From contig JANQJJ010000409.1 of the NCBI GenBank assembly GCA_028281725.1, positions 1 to 32,269 of the forward strand: a stretch of 32,269 bases of DNA, given 5' to 3'. The first letter of the stretch is position 1. Each line of letters starts with the position of its first letter. This document shows, in pieces, positions 17,307-26,596 of this stretch. The DNA comes from Pirellulaceae bacterium (lineage in GTDB: Bacteria > Planctomycetota > Planctomycetia > Pirellulales > Pirellulaceae). The notes beneath the pieces are model-generated. The model did not search any database. It was given only the letters and a program-made list of their open reading frames with translations, and had not been told where the DNA came from. The translations under genes and the position numbers were made by a program.

Positions 17307-19502
17307 CTAAATAAGGCCCACCATTTTTCGTCCGACCCAAAATAGACCCAATAATAGTACTAACGTAGCGGCAATCGCCGGGTGACTCCATAGTTGAACC
17401 CGCCGAATCTCACTCGGTGGCTCCGGAACCTGCGAAACTGCCTTGATAATCTGGGTAATATCGTTGCTCCTGATGACCTGCCCCCGAGTAACTCGAGCGA
17501 GTTCTTCGAGCACTTCCGGCCGGGCAGGCTTGCCGAGCTGCTCCAGCATGGAACCCTGGACAAACAGAGACGTCTGCAGCTCGCTGCCGTTCTCCTTACA
17601 GCGCAGCGTCACCTCGTGCGGCCCTGGCTCGCTGGCCGTGAACACTCCGGCAAAGGCTCCCCATTCGGAGCCGCTACTAGTCATTTGAACCGTTTCTGTC
17701 CGACCTGACGGGGCGACAATGCGGACCGACACATTGCCTTGGCTCAGCGGTTCGCCACTTTTTTCCATCACATTCGCACTCAGCGCGACAGTCTGACGGA
17801 CTTGGGGTTGCTCGGGAGAGTAGTAGAAACGCATCATTTCGCCTTTGGCCATGTTGCGTTGATAGGCCATCCAGCGCACCACTTGTCCCCAAAAACGATA
17901 GTGATAGAGATCCTCAACGCCCCGTCGCCATCTCCAGGCACCGTCCGTGCCCATGAAGAGCACTTTACCGGCGCCAAACGTCCTGGTCACCAGCAGCGGA
18001 ACACGACCGTATTCATTGGACGACTCTTGGTGAACACATAAAACGTCCGTACCTGCCTTGGCCCGAACGACGGGAGCATGCCACTGAAATCCAGGCAGAC
18101 TTTCCCAAACTTGCATGTTCTCATCTTGCGTGTCGGCCAACTTCGTTAGCAGGCTCCTGCGGCCAAGTTCCGTCAGCGCGAAATGGCTGGGCGTCCGCGA
18201 GCCCCATCCGGTTGGTTGGCTCGCGTCAAGCAAGACGGGCAGCAGAGGGTCGAGCGGCGAGTCGACAATTGAGAGCAAGTTGCCTTGGAGTCCGGGCATG
18301 AACACCAGACCACTGGCCTGTTGCTCGACGAGTCCCTTCAGGAGACGGCATTGTTCTTCGGTCAGCTCTCCTTCCTCCATGCCCACGTCCCCCAGGAACA
18401 CCACGTCGTATTGTGAGAGTTCCTCGAGTTCATCGGGAAACGCCTGGATATAGTCACGATTGCCACCCCCCACTTTTTCAAGGCCGGGATGAAACAGCAG
18501 GCAACTGACTTCCACCCCTGGATCGCGTGACAAGGCGTTCCGCAAATAGCGATATTCCCAGCGCGGCATCGATTCAACGACCAGCACCTTCAGTTTCTCT
18601 TCGCGCACGGCAATCGGTGTGACTTTATCATTGTTATCACTGACCCGCTCTTCGGGATGCGGCGGTACGATCAGTTTTAAAGAGTAGTCGCCAACCAATT
18701 CGGGCTTCCAGATGATGGCGTCCGACGTGCGTCCCATAGCCGCGACCCGCACCTGGTGCTTGATCTTCGTACCATCGGAGACTTGCAATTCCACTTGCGC
18801 CACGTGATCGCGCGGTAGTGAGCTTTCGATCGTAAACGGAATGCGGACGTTCTTGCCGGCGACGCCAAAGGTCGGAACGTCAAAACTGAGGAGGTCCAGG
18901 TCAGGCAACCGGGATTGGCTGCCGACGGAAACGCCAAAAATGGGAATCTGCTCCAGCCTGAGCCGCATCGCCGCCTGTACGGGAGGCAGGCCATCGTTCC
19001 AATCGCCATCGGAAGCCAGCACGATCGCACGCAGGTTGTCATGTTCGGACCGCGCCTTGCGAATCGCTTCATGCAGGTTGCTTCGTGCACTTTCGTCACC
19101 GGTTGCAAACGGCGTCACGATCACTTCCATCTTTTCGGCGACGTCATCCCAGGTGGCTGAATCAAGCAGCGGCTCAATCGCCTTCCGGCGAGTTAACAAA
19201 GGCGTCGAACCCGAATCGCCGAGCCCGACGTCCTGAGTATCCATGCTGGCGGATTGATCGCCCAGGATAACCACGGCCGGCCTTTCAGTCGGCCGAAACT
19301 CTTCGATCGACTCCGGCTGGTTGAGCAGCAGCACGGCGAATCCCACTAACAGGACCCGTAGCGACTCAAGTGCCAGCACTGGGCTACGATAGCCGCTTCG
19401 TTTCCAGGCAAGCCAGCTGAGGACGCACACGACGACCATGGCGGTGATCGAGATCACCAGCGAAAGTGGGGTCCATTGAAAGGCAAAGTTTGTTTCGGTC
19501 AT
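17307..19502 (-). CDS. VWA-domain membrane protein with a glutamine-amidotransferase-like region
   Basis: A 731-residue membrane protein. Two N-terminal membrane segments (about 13-33 and 46-60) are followed by a VWA domain with the metal-site motif D82-QSAS (DxSxS) and a later SDGDWNDG block. The middle part, from KLKVLVVESMPRWEYRYLRN through VVFLGDVGMEEGELTEEQC to GLVFMPGLQGN and GAGKVLFMGTDGAWRWR, follows the class-I glutamine-amidotransferase-like fold seen in planctomycete VWA proteins; I do not see the usual catalytic Cys triad, so it is probably not an amidotransferase. A final membrane helix lies at about 706-722. The ATG at 19502 was preferred to a GTG four codons upstream; neither has a clear binding site. 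It is 34 bases after the BatA-like gene. Confidence 0.9.
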   Translation of the reverse strand: MTETNFAFQWTPLSLVISITAMVVVCVLSWLAWKRSGYRSPVLALESLRVLLVGFAVLLLNQPESIEEFRPTERPAVVILGDQSASMDTQDVGLGDSGSTPLLTRRKAIEPLLDSATWDDVAEKMEVIVTPFATGDESARSNLHEAIRKARSEHDNLRAIVLASDGDWNDGLPPVQAAMRLRLEQIPIFGVSVGSQSRLPDLDLLSFDVPTFGVAGKNVRIPFTIESSLPRDHVAQVELQVSDGTKIKHQVRVAAMGRTSDAIIWKPELVGDYSLKLIVPPHPEERVSDNNDKVTPIAVREEKLKVLVVESMPRWEYRYLRNALSRDPGVEVSCLLFHPGLEKVGGGNRDYIQAFPDELEELSQYDVVFLGDVGMEEGELTEEQCRLLKGLVEQQASGLVFMPGLQGNLLSIVDSPLDPLLPVLLDASQPTGWGSRTPSHFALTELGRRSLLTKLADTQDENMQVWESLPGFQWHAPVVRAKAGTDVLCVHQESSNEYGRVPLLVTRTFGAGKVLFMGTDGAWRWRRGVEDLYHYRFWGQVVRWMAYQRNMAKGEMMRFYYSPEQPQVRQTVALSANVMEKSGEPLSQGNVSVRIVAPSGRTETVQMTSSGSEWGAFAGVFTASEPGPHEVTLRCKENGSELQTSLFVQGSMLEQLGKPARPEVLEELARVTRGQVIRSNDITQIIKAVSQVPEPPSEIRRVQLWSHPAIAATLVLLLGLFWVGRKMVGLI

Positions 19503-19536
19503 CGTGATGGGCACGCCCGGAGCGCTGTTATCCTAG

Positions 19537-21567
19537 TCATGACGTGACGACACGCGCCCGATGCGCGGTTCTGGGCAATCTGGGCATGCACAACGCAGCT
19601 TCGAGAAGCATGGCGACGATCATTGCTATAAGGAATAGACGCCAAATCTCGCGTACGATTCCCGAAAGGTTGCCGGCCGAATCATCCACCCTGGCAAACG
19701 ACAGCCCGCGAAACAGGCTCTCCACCTTCGAATCCTCAAGACGATCACGCCGGTCCTCCTGAGTGGATCGGTTGACGGCAAACAGCCGTCCGTCACTTTG
19801 GTAGATTCCAGCCTGCGAGGAGTATTCTGTGGAGAGACCGTCTTTGGCACCGGTCACCTGCCGCCAATCCACGGTGGCTTCATCAGTCGCACTCGCCACG
19901 CGCTGAGTCGTATTGCCCAAAGCGGTCTGCCCTTGTTCAATGGCGCGCTGCACCGCCACAAACAACACAACGCCACTTTCCGCCAGCGACGATACCTTGG
20001 GGTCTGCCGAGGCGGTACAAAAGTAGACGCCACCGCGCGACGTGGCCACTCGTGCCATGAGCGGGTCGCCGCCGGATAGCGTTGCCAGCTTCAGCACGTC
20101 ACCTTCCAATTGGGCGTAGCCCTGAACCTCGAGTTGCCCGACCGGCAAGCCAGCTCCGCTGTCGGTCGCTGCCAGCAGATCCTGGTCGCCGCGCCAGTTC
20201 TCGACCATCACCTGCTTTTCGTCCCCCACCCACTGGCTCCAACGAACGCCCAGGAAGCTGTTGCTCAGCGCCGTCCCTGCGCCGGAAGCCAGCCGCGTCG
20301 GAGGAAAGAAGATGACCTGGCCACCTTCCCGGACGTAGTTTTCTACCGCTGGTGCGAGCCCTGCGTCAGGCAAAGAGGTTTGCCAGAGCAACAAGGACGT
20401 GTCGTCCAGAACGAGTGAATCCAACTGGTCGGGCGCCAGAATCTCCACCGAGGAATTCTCTTGGCCATCGGCGGAAATTGCAGCGGCTATTTCAACCGCT
20501 CGCGTGGCGCTGCGATCCTCGCTGACCACGACCACGCGCCGCAGGGGAGGGTCGTCAAATACGAAGAAGTACTCGTTGTCTGCGTTATTCTCGTCCGCCG
20601 GAATCGAGACTCGTCCCCAGCCCGACTTCTGGTTCGTCGCCAGGCTGACACGGTGATTGCGAATCTCGGTTTGGCTGCCGGTGAGTTCAAAGGACTGCTC
20701 GCTTCTGGCACCTTCGATCTCGATTTGAACCGGGATTCGCACCGGTTGGTCCGATGCCGAATCGGAGGCTGAACGTGAAAGCTGCATGGAAATGAGCAAC
20801 GTGTTTTCTGCCATGCCGTCCTCGTTTCCCGTATCCCTACGCACATCGGTAACGCGTATTGCCACGTTTCGCTGTGACGAATCCGGGTAGGCCAGCAGGT
20901 GAAAGCGGACCGACTGAGGCAGACGTTCAAATCCATCCCGAATGACGCTCCAGGAACCACTTTCGGCATTCCAGTCCGTCTCGCGCAAATCGGAACAGAT
21001 CCAGATCTCTGTCGGCCCCGGCTTGTTGGTTTGCAGATAGTCGAGTGCCGACTCGAGCATGCTTGGCAGATCCGCCGACGCGCTCGAAGCACGCATGGCA
21101 GGGGAGTCGACCAGAGCGTCCAGCGACTCATACGATTGGGCCTCCGCATCGACGCCGTTGATCGCGACCCAATGCGCCGAGCCCAACGTCCTGAGAGCCT
21201 CAGCCAACTGACGCCGTCCCGTTTCCAGCTTCGATGTCCCGCTGGTGCCCTGTTGCTGCATGCTGGGCGAACGATCTAGCAGGACGAGCGTTGTGTCAGG
21301 CTGACCGCCTCCGGAAAACCCTAACAGTCCGCTGGCGAGTGGCCGAGCGATCGCAAAGATCAATCCGGCGATCACCAGCGTCCGCATCGCTAGAATCAGC
21401 CATTGGCGAATTCTGGCGAAACCACGATTCATGCGATTGGCGGCCAGTAAGAACATCATCGCGCCCCAACGCTTGGTCTGGTAACGCCATTGATTGATCA
21501 AGTGAATCAGGATGGGCAACGCGATCAAGGGGAGCGCCGCGAGCATCAGCGGTTGAAGAAAACTCAT
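19537..21567 (-). CDS. BatA/VWA membrane protein
   Basis: A 676-residue protein of the BatA (aerotolerance regulator N-terminal) type. The first 80 residues have the family signature: a membrane helix rich in Leu/Pro/Ile, HLINQWRYQTKRWGAMMFL, then a second helix, RQWLILAMRTLVIAGLIFAI. A VWA domain follows with D98-RSPSM (DxSxS metal site) and SALDYLQTNKPGPTEIWICSD. The middle contains a GATase1-like segment (NYVREGGQVIFFPP). One more membrane helix lies near the C-terminus (WRLFLIAMIVAMLLEAAL). The ATG at 21567 overlaps the DUF58 stop codon by four bases (ATGA), and GGAG lies 7 bases upstream, so the two are translationally coupled. It probably forms a membrane complex with the other VWA proteins. 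Confidence 0.93.
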   Translation of the reverse strand: MSFLQPLMLAALPLIALPILIHLINQWRYQTKRWGAMMFLLAANRMNRGFARIRQWLILAMRTLVIAGLIFAIARPLASGLLGFSGGGQPDTTLVLLDRSPSMQQQGTSGTSKLETGRRQLAEALRTLGSAHWVAINGVDAEAQSYESLDALVDSPAMRASSASADLPSMLESALDYLQTNKPGPTEIWICSDLRETDWNAESGSWSVIRDGFERLPQSVRFHLLAYPDSSQRNVAIRVTDVRRDTGNEDGMAENTLLISMQLSRSASDSASDQPVRIPVQIEIEGARSEQSFELTGSQTEIRNHRVSLATNQKSGWGRVSIPADENNADNEYFFVFDDPPLRRVVVVSEDRSATRAVEIAAAISADGQENSSVEILAPDQLDSLVLDDTSLLLWQTSLPDAGLAPAVENYVREGGQVIFFPPTRLASGAGTALSNSFLGVRWSQWVGDEKQVMVENWRGDQDLLAATDSGAGLPVGQLEVQGYAQLEGDVLKLATLSGGDPLMARVATSRGGVYFCTASADPKVSSLAESGVVLFVAVQRAIEQGQTALGNTTQRVASATDEATVDWRQVTGAKDGLSTEYSSQAGIYQSDGRLFAVNRSTQEDRRDRLEDSKVESLFRGLSFARVDDSAGNLSGIVREIWRLFLIAMIVAMLLEAALCMPRLPRTAHRARVVTS

Positions 21568-22475
21568 CTGTTGCTCCTGCGGTGCGCTCTGTCCACAAGG
21601 AAATTGGTGAGCTCTTTTTCGTAGGGAGAATCGATCGATATGCGGCGGTAGTCGACCGCCGTTTCCAAAACGACTCGTCTGAGTGACTCCAGGTAAGCGT
21701 CGAGCGCCCGGTGATAACGATCGGCAATCTCAACCGGGTCGGCGAAAACGGCCGTCCCTCCCTCCATGTCTGTAAAGCGGGTGGGGCGCTGGAAGGCGAA
21801 TGCCAATTCTTCGGGATCGAGTAGATGGAAAACGGCAACATCGTGTTTGCGGAATCTCAAATGTTCGAAACACTCACGCAGCTCGTCGGATTCGACAAAC
21901 AGATCCGACAGCACGACGACCAGAGCGCGTTGCCGAACCGTTTCTGCCAATTCGTGCAACACGGGGACAATCCCCGTTTCGCCTTGCGGCCGCGCCTCCT
22001 CGAGACCATCGAACAAGGTGGTCAGATGCGCCGGATTGCGCCGTGGCGGAATGTTTTGAACGATCCCGTCGGCCACACAGGCTAAACCCACGGCGTCGCC
22101 CTGGCCGATCGCCAGGTAACTCAGCGCGGCCGTAACACGTCGCGCATACTCGAGCTTGGTCGTTCCAACGGAGCCGAAGTCCATCGAACCGCTCGTGTCG
22201 ACGACAATCACCATTCTCAAATTGGTGTCGGCTTCAAATTCTTTGATGTAGAAACGGTCCGAGCGACCGTAGGCTCTCCAGTCGAGTCGTCGCAGGTCGT
22301 CGCCCGGCACATACTTTCGATACTCGGCGAACTCAACGCTCGCACCGCGATGAGGACTCGAATGCCTACCGGAAACATTCCCCAGCATCGGCTTGCGCGA
22401 TAACAGCGGTAACGCTCCGAGTTGAGCGACCACGGCCGGATCAAGAAAACTTCGTTGCGGACGTTCTAGGGTCAT
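21564..22475 (-). CDS. DUF58 family protein
   Basis: A 303-residue soluble protein of the DUF58 family, which adopts a VWA-like fold and is typically encoded next to MoxR ATPases. The family hallmark FAEYRKYVPGDDLRRLDWRA (about residues 49-68) is intact, and a complete metal-ion site D93-TSGSM follows, then LVVVLSDLF. It has no membrane segment. The start at 22475 has only a weak AAGG about 9 bases upstream. The MoxR gene lies 91 bases upstream and the BatA-like gene overlaps its stop. By analogy with other MoxR systems it may be a target or adaptor of the ATPase. Confidence 0.93.
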   Translation of the reverse strand: MTLERPQRSFLDPAVVAQLGALPLLSRKPMLGNVSGRHSSPHRGASVEFAEYRKYVPGDDLRRLDWRAYGRSDRFYIKEFEADTNLRMVIVVDTSGSMDFGSVGTTKLEYARRVTAALSYLAIGQGDAVGLACVADGIVQNIPPRRNPAHLTTLFDGLEEARPQGETGIVPVLHELAETVRQRALVVVLSDLFVESDELRECFEHLRFRKHDVAVFHLLDPEELAFAFQRPTRFTDMEGGTAVFADPVEIADRYHRALDAYLESLRRVVLETAVDYRRISIDSPYEKELTNFLVDRAHRRSNR

Positions 22476-22566
22476 GGCGATCGCCTTGGAAGATGTCTGC
22501 CAGCCAAAGACAGAAAGTTACATGCGTCTTCGCTCGAATGTCGGGGTAGGGAGCCGTCAGAGGGAA

Positions 22567-23601
22567 TCAAGCGTCCGGAGTCTCATCCACCAGACGCGAG
22601 ATGATATCCTTGGCAGAGACCTTCTCAGCTTGGGCAGCAAAAGTCGTAATGACACGATGGGTCAGCACGGCGGCCGCCACACTCTTCACATCTTCAATGC
22701 GGACCATGTAGCTTCCGTAGAGAGCCGCCCGCGCCTTGGCGCCGAGAATCAAGTTCTGCACGGCACGCGGACCACCTCCCCAGGCGACCAGCGGCTTGAG
22801 CCAATCCGGCGCGGTGTTGCCGGCTGGACGCGTCTTGCGGACCAGCCGAGCGGCGTAGATGTAGATATGGTCCGGCACCGGAACGCGGCGCACCAGATTC
22901 TGATGCTCGATAATCTCCGCCGCGGTCATCAGGTGATTCAACTCGGCCAGTTCCGAGCCGGTCGTCGTCCTGGCGATCTGAATCTCCTCTTCCTCATCGG
23001 GGTAATCCAACTCGATCAGCGACATGAATCGATCCAACTGCGCTTCCGGTAGCGGGTACGTGCCTTCTTGCTCTACCGGATTCTGGGTCGCCAAGACCAT
23101 GAACGGCGGTTCCAGGTCGAATGCTTTGCCAAGAACGGTCACGCGTTGCTCCTGCATCGCTTCCAGCATCGCGGCCTGTGTCTTAGGTGGTGCGCGGTTG
23201 ATCTCATCGGCAAGCACGATGTTGGCGAACACCGGACCACGCACAAATTGAAACTCGCGGCGGCCCCCTTCGGCCTCTTGCAGAATGTCGGTACCGGTGA
23301 TGTCCATCGGCATCAGGTCGGGCGTGAACTGGATGCGATTGAACTTCAGAGACATGGTCTCAGCTAACTTGCTAACCAACAATGTCTTAGCTAACCCGGG
23401 TACGCCCATCAACAGTGCGTGTCGGCGGGCAAACAGACAGATCGCCAGCTGTTCGATCGTAGCCTTTTGGCCCACGATGACGCGTCCCAGTTCAGCCACC
23501 AGCTTCTGGTAAGTCTCTCGCAGTCGGTCGATTGCCTCGACATCATCGCCGCTGAGTTGCTTAATGTTCTCTGGGCTGTCCGTGATCGTTCCCTGCGCCA
23601 T
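22567..23601 (-). CDS. MoxR-type AAA+ ATPase
   Basis: A 344-residue AAA+ ATPase of the MoxR group. Walker A is G66-VPGLAKT, Walker B is NIVLADEIN (D132-E133), and sensor 1 lies in ATQNPVEQEGTYPLPEAQLDRF (N174). The tail has the helical lid typical of the group. MoxR proteins act as ATP-driven chaperones or assembly factors for VWA proteins, here most likely the DUF58, BatA-like and VWA proteins that follow. The start at 23601 has GGAG 7 bases upstream. It is the first gene of the nine-gene minus-strand group, behind the promoter predicted at 23656-23685. Confidence 0.95.
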   Translation of the reverse strand: MAQGTITDSPENIKQLSGDDVEAIDRLRETYQKLVAELGRVIVGQKATIEQLAICLFARRHALLMGVPGLAKTLLVSKLAETMSLKFNRIQFTPDLMPMDITGTDILQEAEGGRREFQFVRGPVFANIVLADEINRAPPKTQAAMLEAMQEQRVTVLGKAFDLEPPFMVLATQNPVEQEGTYPLPEAQLDRFMSLIELDYPDEEEEIQIARTTTGSELAELNHLMTAAEIIEHQNLVRRVPVPDHIYIYAARLVRKTRPAGNTAPDWLKPLVAWGGGPRAVQNLILGAKARAALYGSYMVRIEDVKSVAAAVLTHRVITTFAAQAEKVSAKDIISRLVDETPDA

Positions 23602-23655
23602 GGTGTACTCCGAAATCTCTATTGCGGCTTGACTGGACCTGTGCGATCGAGCCGT

Positions 23656-23685
23656 ATTATAAACGACCTCGACGGACGATGTCCG
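23656..23685 (-). promoter_or_regulatory. Predicted sigma-70-type promoter of the MoxR operon
   Basis: On the minus strand, a perfect TATAAT (23656-23661) is preceded, after an 18-base spacer, by CGGACA (23680-23685, four of six matches to TTGACA). Transcription would begin near 23648, leaving a leader of roughly 47 bases before the MoxR ATG. This is a prediction from sequence only; planctomycete consensus elements may differ. Confidence 0.55.
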
Positions 23686-24104
23686 GGTCGTAAAACGAAA
23701 ATTGCCGGCAGTATCCCCGGGTAAACTGCCATCTCCGTGTTCGTTATAGTCCCAATTGCTCTCGGGGCATCCGGTAGAGGGCGCTGCCAGGTACCAAGCT
23801 GACTACCACGACTAGTATGGACGAAGCAGCGAGGCAACTGGTAAAAAATGCTTCTCGTAGCCAACCGATGAACGTTTCGCCGGAAGTGTACTACATCGAT
23901 GGTACAGCATGTCCATGCGTTTGTCAAAATGCGCACTTTCTCTGGTGGTCAGTCACGGTGGCGGCTAGTCGGTCGCCCGGATGCTCCGCTTGGTCTCTCG
24001 CGCATTCCCAGGAACTGGGGCGGGATGGTGCAGGGACTCAGTCGGCCGAGACCGCCTGCATTCGTTGGTTGCTGCGAAACACACGTTTGTCCCTATTTTT
24101 ATCT

Positions 24105-24122
24105 GATGAACTGGAGTTCATC
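24105..24122. promoter_or_regulatory. Perfect palindrome upstream of the sulfotransferase-GT2 fusion gene
   Basis: GATGAACT-GG-AGTTCATC: two exact 8-base arms around a 2-base centre, ending 17 bases before the ATG at 24140. Such a site could be an operator for a dimeric regulator, or form a hairpin in the 5' leader that affects initiation. No regulator gene is adjacent, so the partner is unknown. Confidence 0.4.
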
Positions 24123-24139
24123 CGGAGCACACGATCCTC

Positions 24140-25861
24140 ATGCGAATTGCTGTCGTTGGAACTTATCGATCTGGCTCAAGCGCACTGGCAGGCATCCTTC
24201 ATTTTCTGGGGGTCGATATGGGAGGACCCTTCTGGGGAGAGCATTTCGAATCGAACGAGTTGTCCGCCGCGCTGCGGCGCTGGTGGAGCGAACCGCGTCT
24301 GGTAGCAGCCATGGCGTCGGAAGCTCGCATAACGCACCTGCGCGAGTGGATCATGGCCCGCGAGCGAACTTCGCAGCGGGTTGGCGCCAAGCACCCGTTG
24401 CTATCGCTCTCTTGCCAGGATCTGTTGGATGCTTGGGGGGGTGACACACAGTTCATTTGGTGCCTGCGCCCAATCGAACAATCGGTCGAGTCTCTGGCCC
24501 GCATGAGGTGGTGGGAGCATCCCGAACGAATACAGCGCACTCTGCACGACGCCAATGAAGGCTTTTTCCAGAACCACCCTTGCCTGAGAGTTCATTTCGA
24601 AGAAACGCTGGCAGATCCCCGGCAGCAGGTCGAGCGGGTAGCGGACGCTCTGGCGCTCGAGCCGACCGACGATCAAGTATCTGCTGCGGTTCGCTGGATT
24701 GATGCGCGCCGGTCGGCGGTCCGAGCGGTCTCTGGCGGCCCGGCGCTCGCAACGAAACGCCGCGAACCAACGCGCCCTGCTCGTCGAGAGTCGAAGATCG
24801 TGGCAACCGTCCTGAGCGGCAATTCAGAATCGATCGTCGGCGAAGCGGTAGCGTCCGTGGTCGATTGGGTGGACGAAGTCTATCTGATTGATACCGGTAT
24901 CACCGATTCGACGGCTGACCGAGTGGCGGAACTGGCCCGTGACAAATTCTCGAGACGCTCGTTTGCCTGGTGCAATGACTTTTCTTCAGCGCGCAACGCG
25001 GCGTTAAAAATTTCCGATGAGGCCCACGCGACTTGGGCGTTGACTGTAGATACGGACGAACGCTTCGCCTTTACCGACTTTGAAGATAGGGAGCATCTGC
25101 GCCGGACTTTGGATTCGAACGAGCAGATTCAGGCGTGGATGGTTGCCGCTCGCGATGGCAGTTACAGCAAAGAACGATTTATTCGCATCCCTTCATCGTT
25201 GCAGTGGCGCGGTCGGACGCACGAAGCGCTGATCGGGGCGGCTGAGGGCCGGCGCAGGCTTCTATCCGGCTGCCATTTCTGGGAGACGCCCAAGTCGAAG
25301 GCTGACTACCAACGCAAACTCGAGCGGGACCTGCAGGTACTGCTGGAGGAAACGGCCTCCCAACCTCTCAATCCGCGTTGGTGGTACTACTTGGGACAAA
25401 CCTACGAAGGGATGAAGCAGTATCGCGAGGCAACGAAGGCACTCGATCGGTGCGTTCGACTCGACGGCTGGCCCGAAGAATCTGCCTGGGCTTGCTATAC
25501 CGCCGCGCGGTGCTTGTCGGCCCTGCATGAGTATCGCGAGGCGGAGGAATTCTGCGCACTGGGCATGACTCGCAAGCCGACCACGCCGGAGCTACCCTGG
25601 TTAGCCGGCTGGTGCTGCTTTCAGCGAAGCGCCATTGGCGAGGCGATCGCCTGGTCGAGAGTTGCCGCACTGCTCGGCCATAGCAAAGACCTCGCTCATG
25701 CCGCCATTTTTCGACATGTGCCCGCTTGGTACGAGGCACCGTATGACGTCCTGCGATATGCTTACCGGCAGATGGGAGCCGACGCCGAGGCGAGCCAGGC
25801 CGAACGCGATTTCCAAAGGGAGAAGGCGCTTCGCCAACGAGACCACCGATCGGCGACCTAA
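24140..25861 (+). CDS. Sulfotransferase-GT2 glycosyltransferase-TPR fusion protein
   Basis: A 573-residue cytoplasmic protein with three parts. Residues 1-205 are sulfotransferase-like: a P-loop for the PAPS 5'-phosphosulfate at G7-TYRSGSS, a 3'-phosphate-binding-like segment LRPIEQSVESLARM, and VHFEETLADPRQQVERVADAL. Residues about 220-395 are a GT2 (GT-A fold) glycosyltransferase of the WaaE/SunS-like kind: LIDTGITDST, FSSARNAALKIS, the DxD-like TVDTDERF, and WRGRTHEALIG. Residues about 400-530 hold TPR-like helical repeats (WWYYLGQTYEGMKQYREATK). The protein may glycosylate and sulfate the same surface glycan or protein, but this is inferred from the fusion. No signal or membrane segment is seen. 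The ATG has only a distant GGAG (12 bases). The next gene converges, ending 7 bases away. Confidence 0.87.
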   Translation: MRIAVVGTYRSGSSALAGILHFLGVDMGGPFWGEHFESNELSAALRRWWSEPRLVAAMASEARITHLREWIMARERTSQRVGAKHPLLSLSCQDLLDAWGGDTQFIWCLRPIEQSVESLARMRWWEHPERIQRTLHDANEGFFQNHPCLRVHFEETLADPRQQVERVADALALEPTDDQVSAAVRWIDARRSAVRAVSGGPALATKRREPTRPARRESKIVATVLSGNSESIVGEAVASVVDWVDEVYLIDTGITDSTADRVAELARDKFSRRSFAWCNDFSSARNAALKISDEAHATWALTVDTDERFAFTDFEDREHLRRTLDSNEQIQAWMVAARDGSYSKERFIRIPSSLQWRGRTHEALIGAAEGRRRLLSGCHFWETPKSKADYQRKLERDLQVLLEETASQPLNPRWWYYLGQTYEGMKQYREATKALDRCVRLDGWPEESAWACYTAARCLSALHEYREAEEFCALGMTRKPTTPELPWLAGWCCFQRSAIGEAIAWSRVAALLGHSKDLAHAAIFRHVPAWYEAPYDVLRYAYRQMGADAEASQAERDFQREKALRQRDHRSAT

Positions 25862-25868
25862 GCTCGGG

Positions 25869-26543
25869 TTAGTCACGTTGTTCTGGATCAAGCACGTTAT
25901 CTGCATCGGGGGCCTTGGCAGACTCGGCCTCCTCGGCTGAGTCACTCGCAGATTCGGGTGGCCCGCCAACGATCTGCTCGGGCGACAAGCCCTCCTCCAG
26001 ATTGCGCAGCATCTGCCCAATCGGCTCCCGTTCGAACTTGAAGTCGTCAAACGTAAATGTTTTTGAACTGCCATCGACCATGTAGGTCGCTTTGGCGATT
26101 CCCTTGTTGGCCCATTTCTTCTTGTTCAACCGCGTCACGTCGGCAAAGTTCAAAGACTGGCCCCAGCTGGTGGTCAGGCCAGTCTCCGTAGATGCGACCC
26201 AAGAACCACGAGACCGAATGTAGAGAACCAGGGCAGGAATGCCAATCAATAGATTCAGGCACGCCCAAAAGTACTGGCCTGGGATGCCTTCTTCCCACTC
26301 ATGTGCCTGCTTGCTGGGGATACGGTCAGACCAACCTCTTTCGGACGTGATGGCCTTCCAACGCTCACGCCGCTCCTCGCTCTCCAGATCTTGCAGTGCT
26401 TCGTACGCCCGGGCGACCTCCAGCTGCCTGGGATAGCCAATCATGCCGTCGTACCCAAACCAGGCTCCCAGAAAAAGGCAAACCAAAGACACAATCAGAT
26501 AACGCATCAAGAAATTTTTTTGGAAGTTGGCTCGTATGGTCAT
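25869..26543 (-). CDS. Two-helix membrane protein of unknown function
   Basis: A 224-residue protein with two membrane helices (YLIVSLVCLFLGAWFGYDG, about 15-33, and YFWACLNLLIGIPALVLYI, about 90-108). Between them is a charged coiled coil. After them, about 110-185, comes a beta-rich part (GSWVASTETGLTTSWGQSL, then ATYMVDGSSKTFTFDDFKFE) that has the look of a bacterial PH-like domain. The C-terminus is acidic. I do not recognise a named family, and similar planctomycete proteins are unannotated as far as I know. The ATG at 26543 lacks a clear binding site; M13 is an alternative start. It converges with the fusion gene. Confidence 0.7.
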   Translation of the reverse strand: MTIRANFQKNFLMRYLIVSLVCLFLGAWFGYDGMIGYPRQLEVARAYEALQDLESEERRERWKAITSERGWSDRIPSKQAHEWEEGIPGQYFWACLNLLIGIPALVLYIRSRGSWVASTETGLTTSWGQSLNFADVTRLNKKKWANKGIAKATYMVDGSSKTFTFDDFKFEREPIGQMLRNLEEGLSPEQIVGGPPESASDSAEEAESAKAPDADNVLDPEQRD

Positions 26544-26596
26544 TGGCTAATTTCGCGAGATAAAGGACGACAAACGCGTCAACGAAGACTCCAACG

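Larger units (their letters stand above)
23602..24139. other. Divergent intergenic region between the MoxR and sulfotransferase-fusion genes
   Basis: A 538-base gap between divergent genes. On the left it holds the predicted MoxR promoter. On the right, just before the fusion gene, is an exact palindrome at 24105-24122. The remaining roughly 400 bases contain only open frames without family-like sequence, and I see no RNA gene or terminator in them. Confidence 0.5.
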
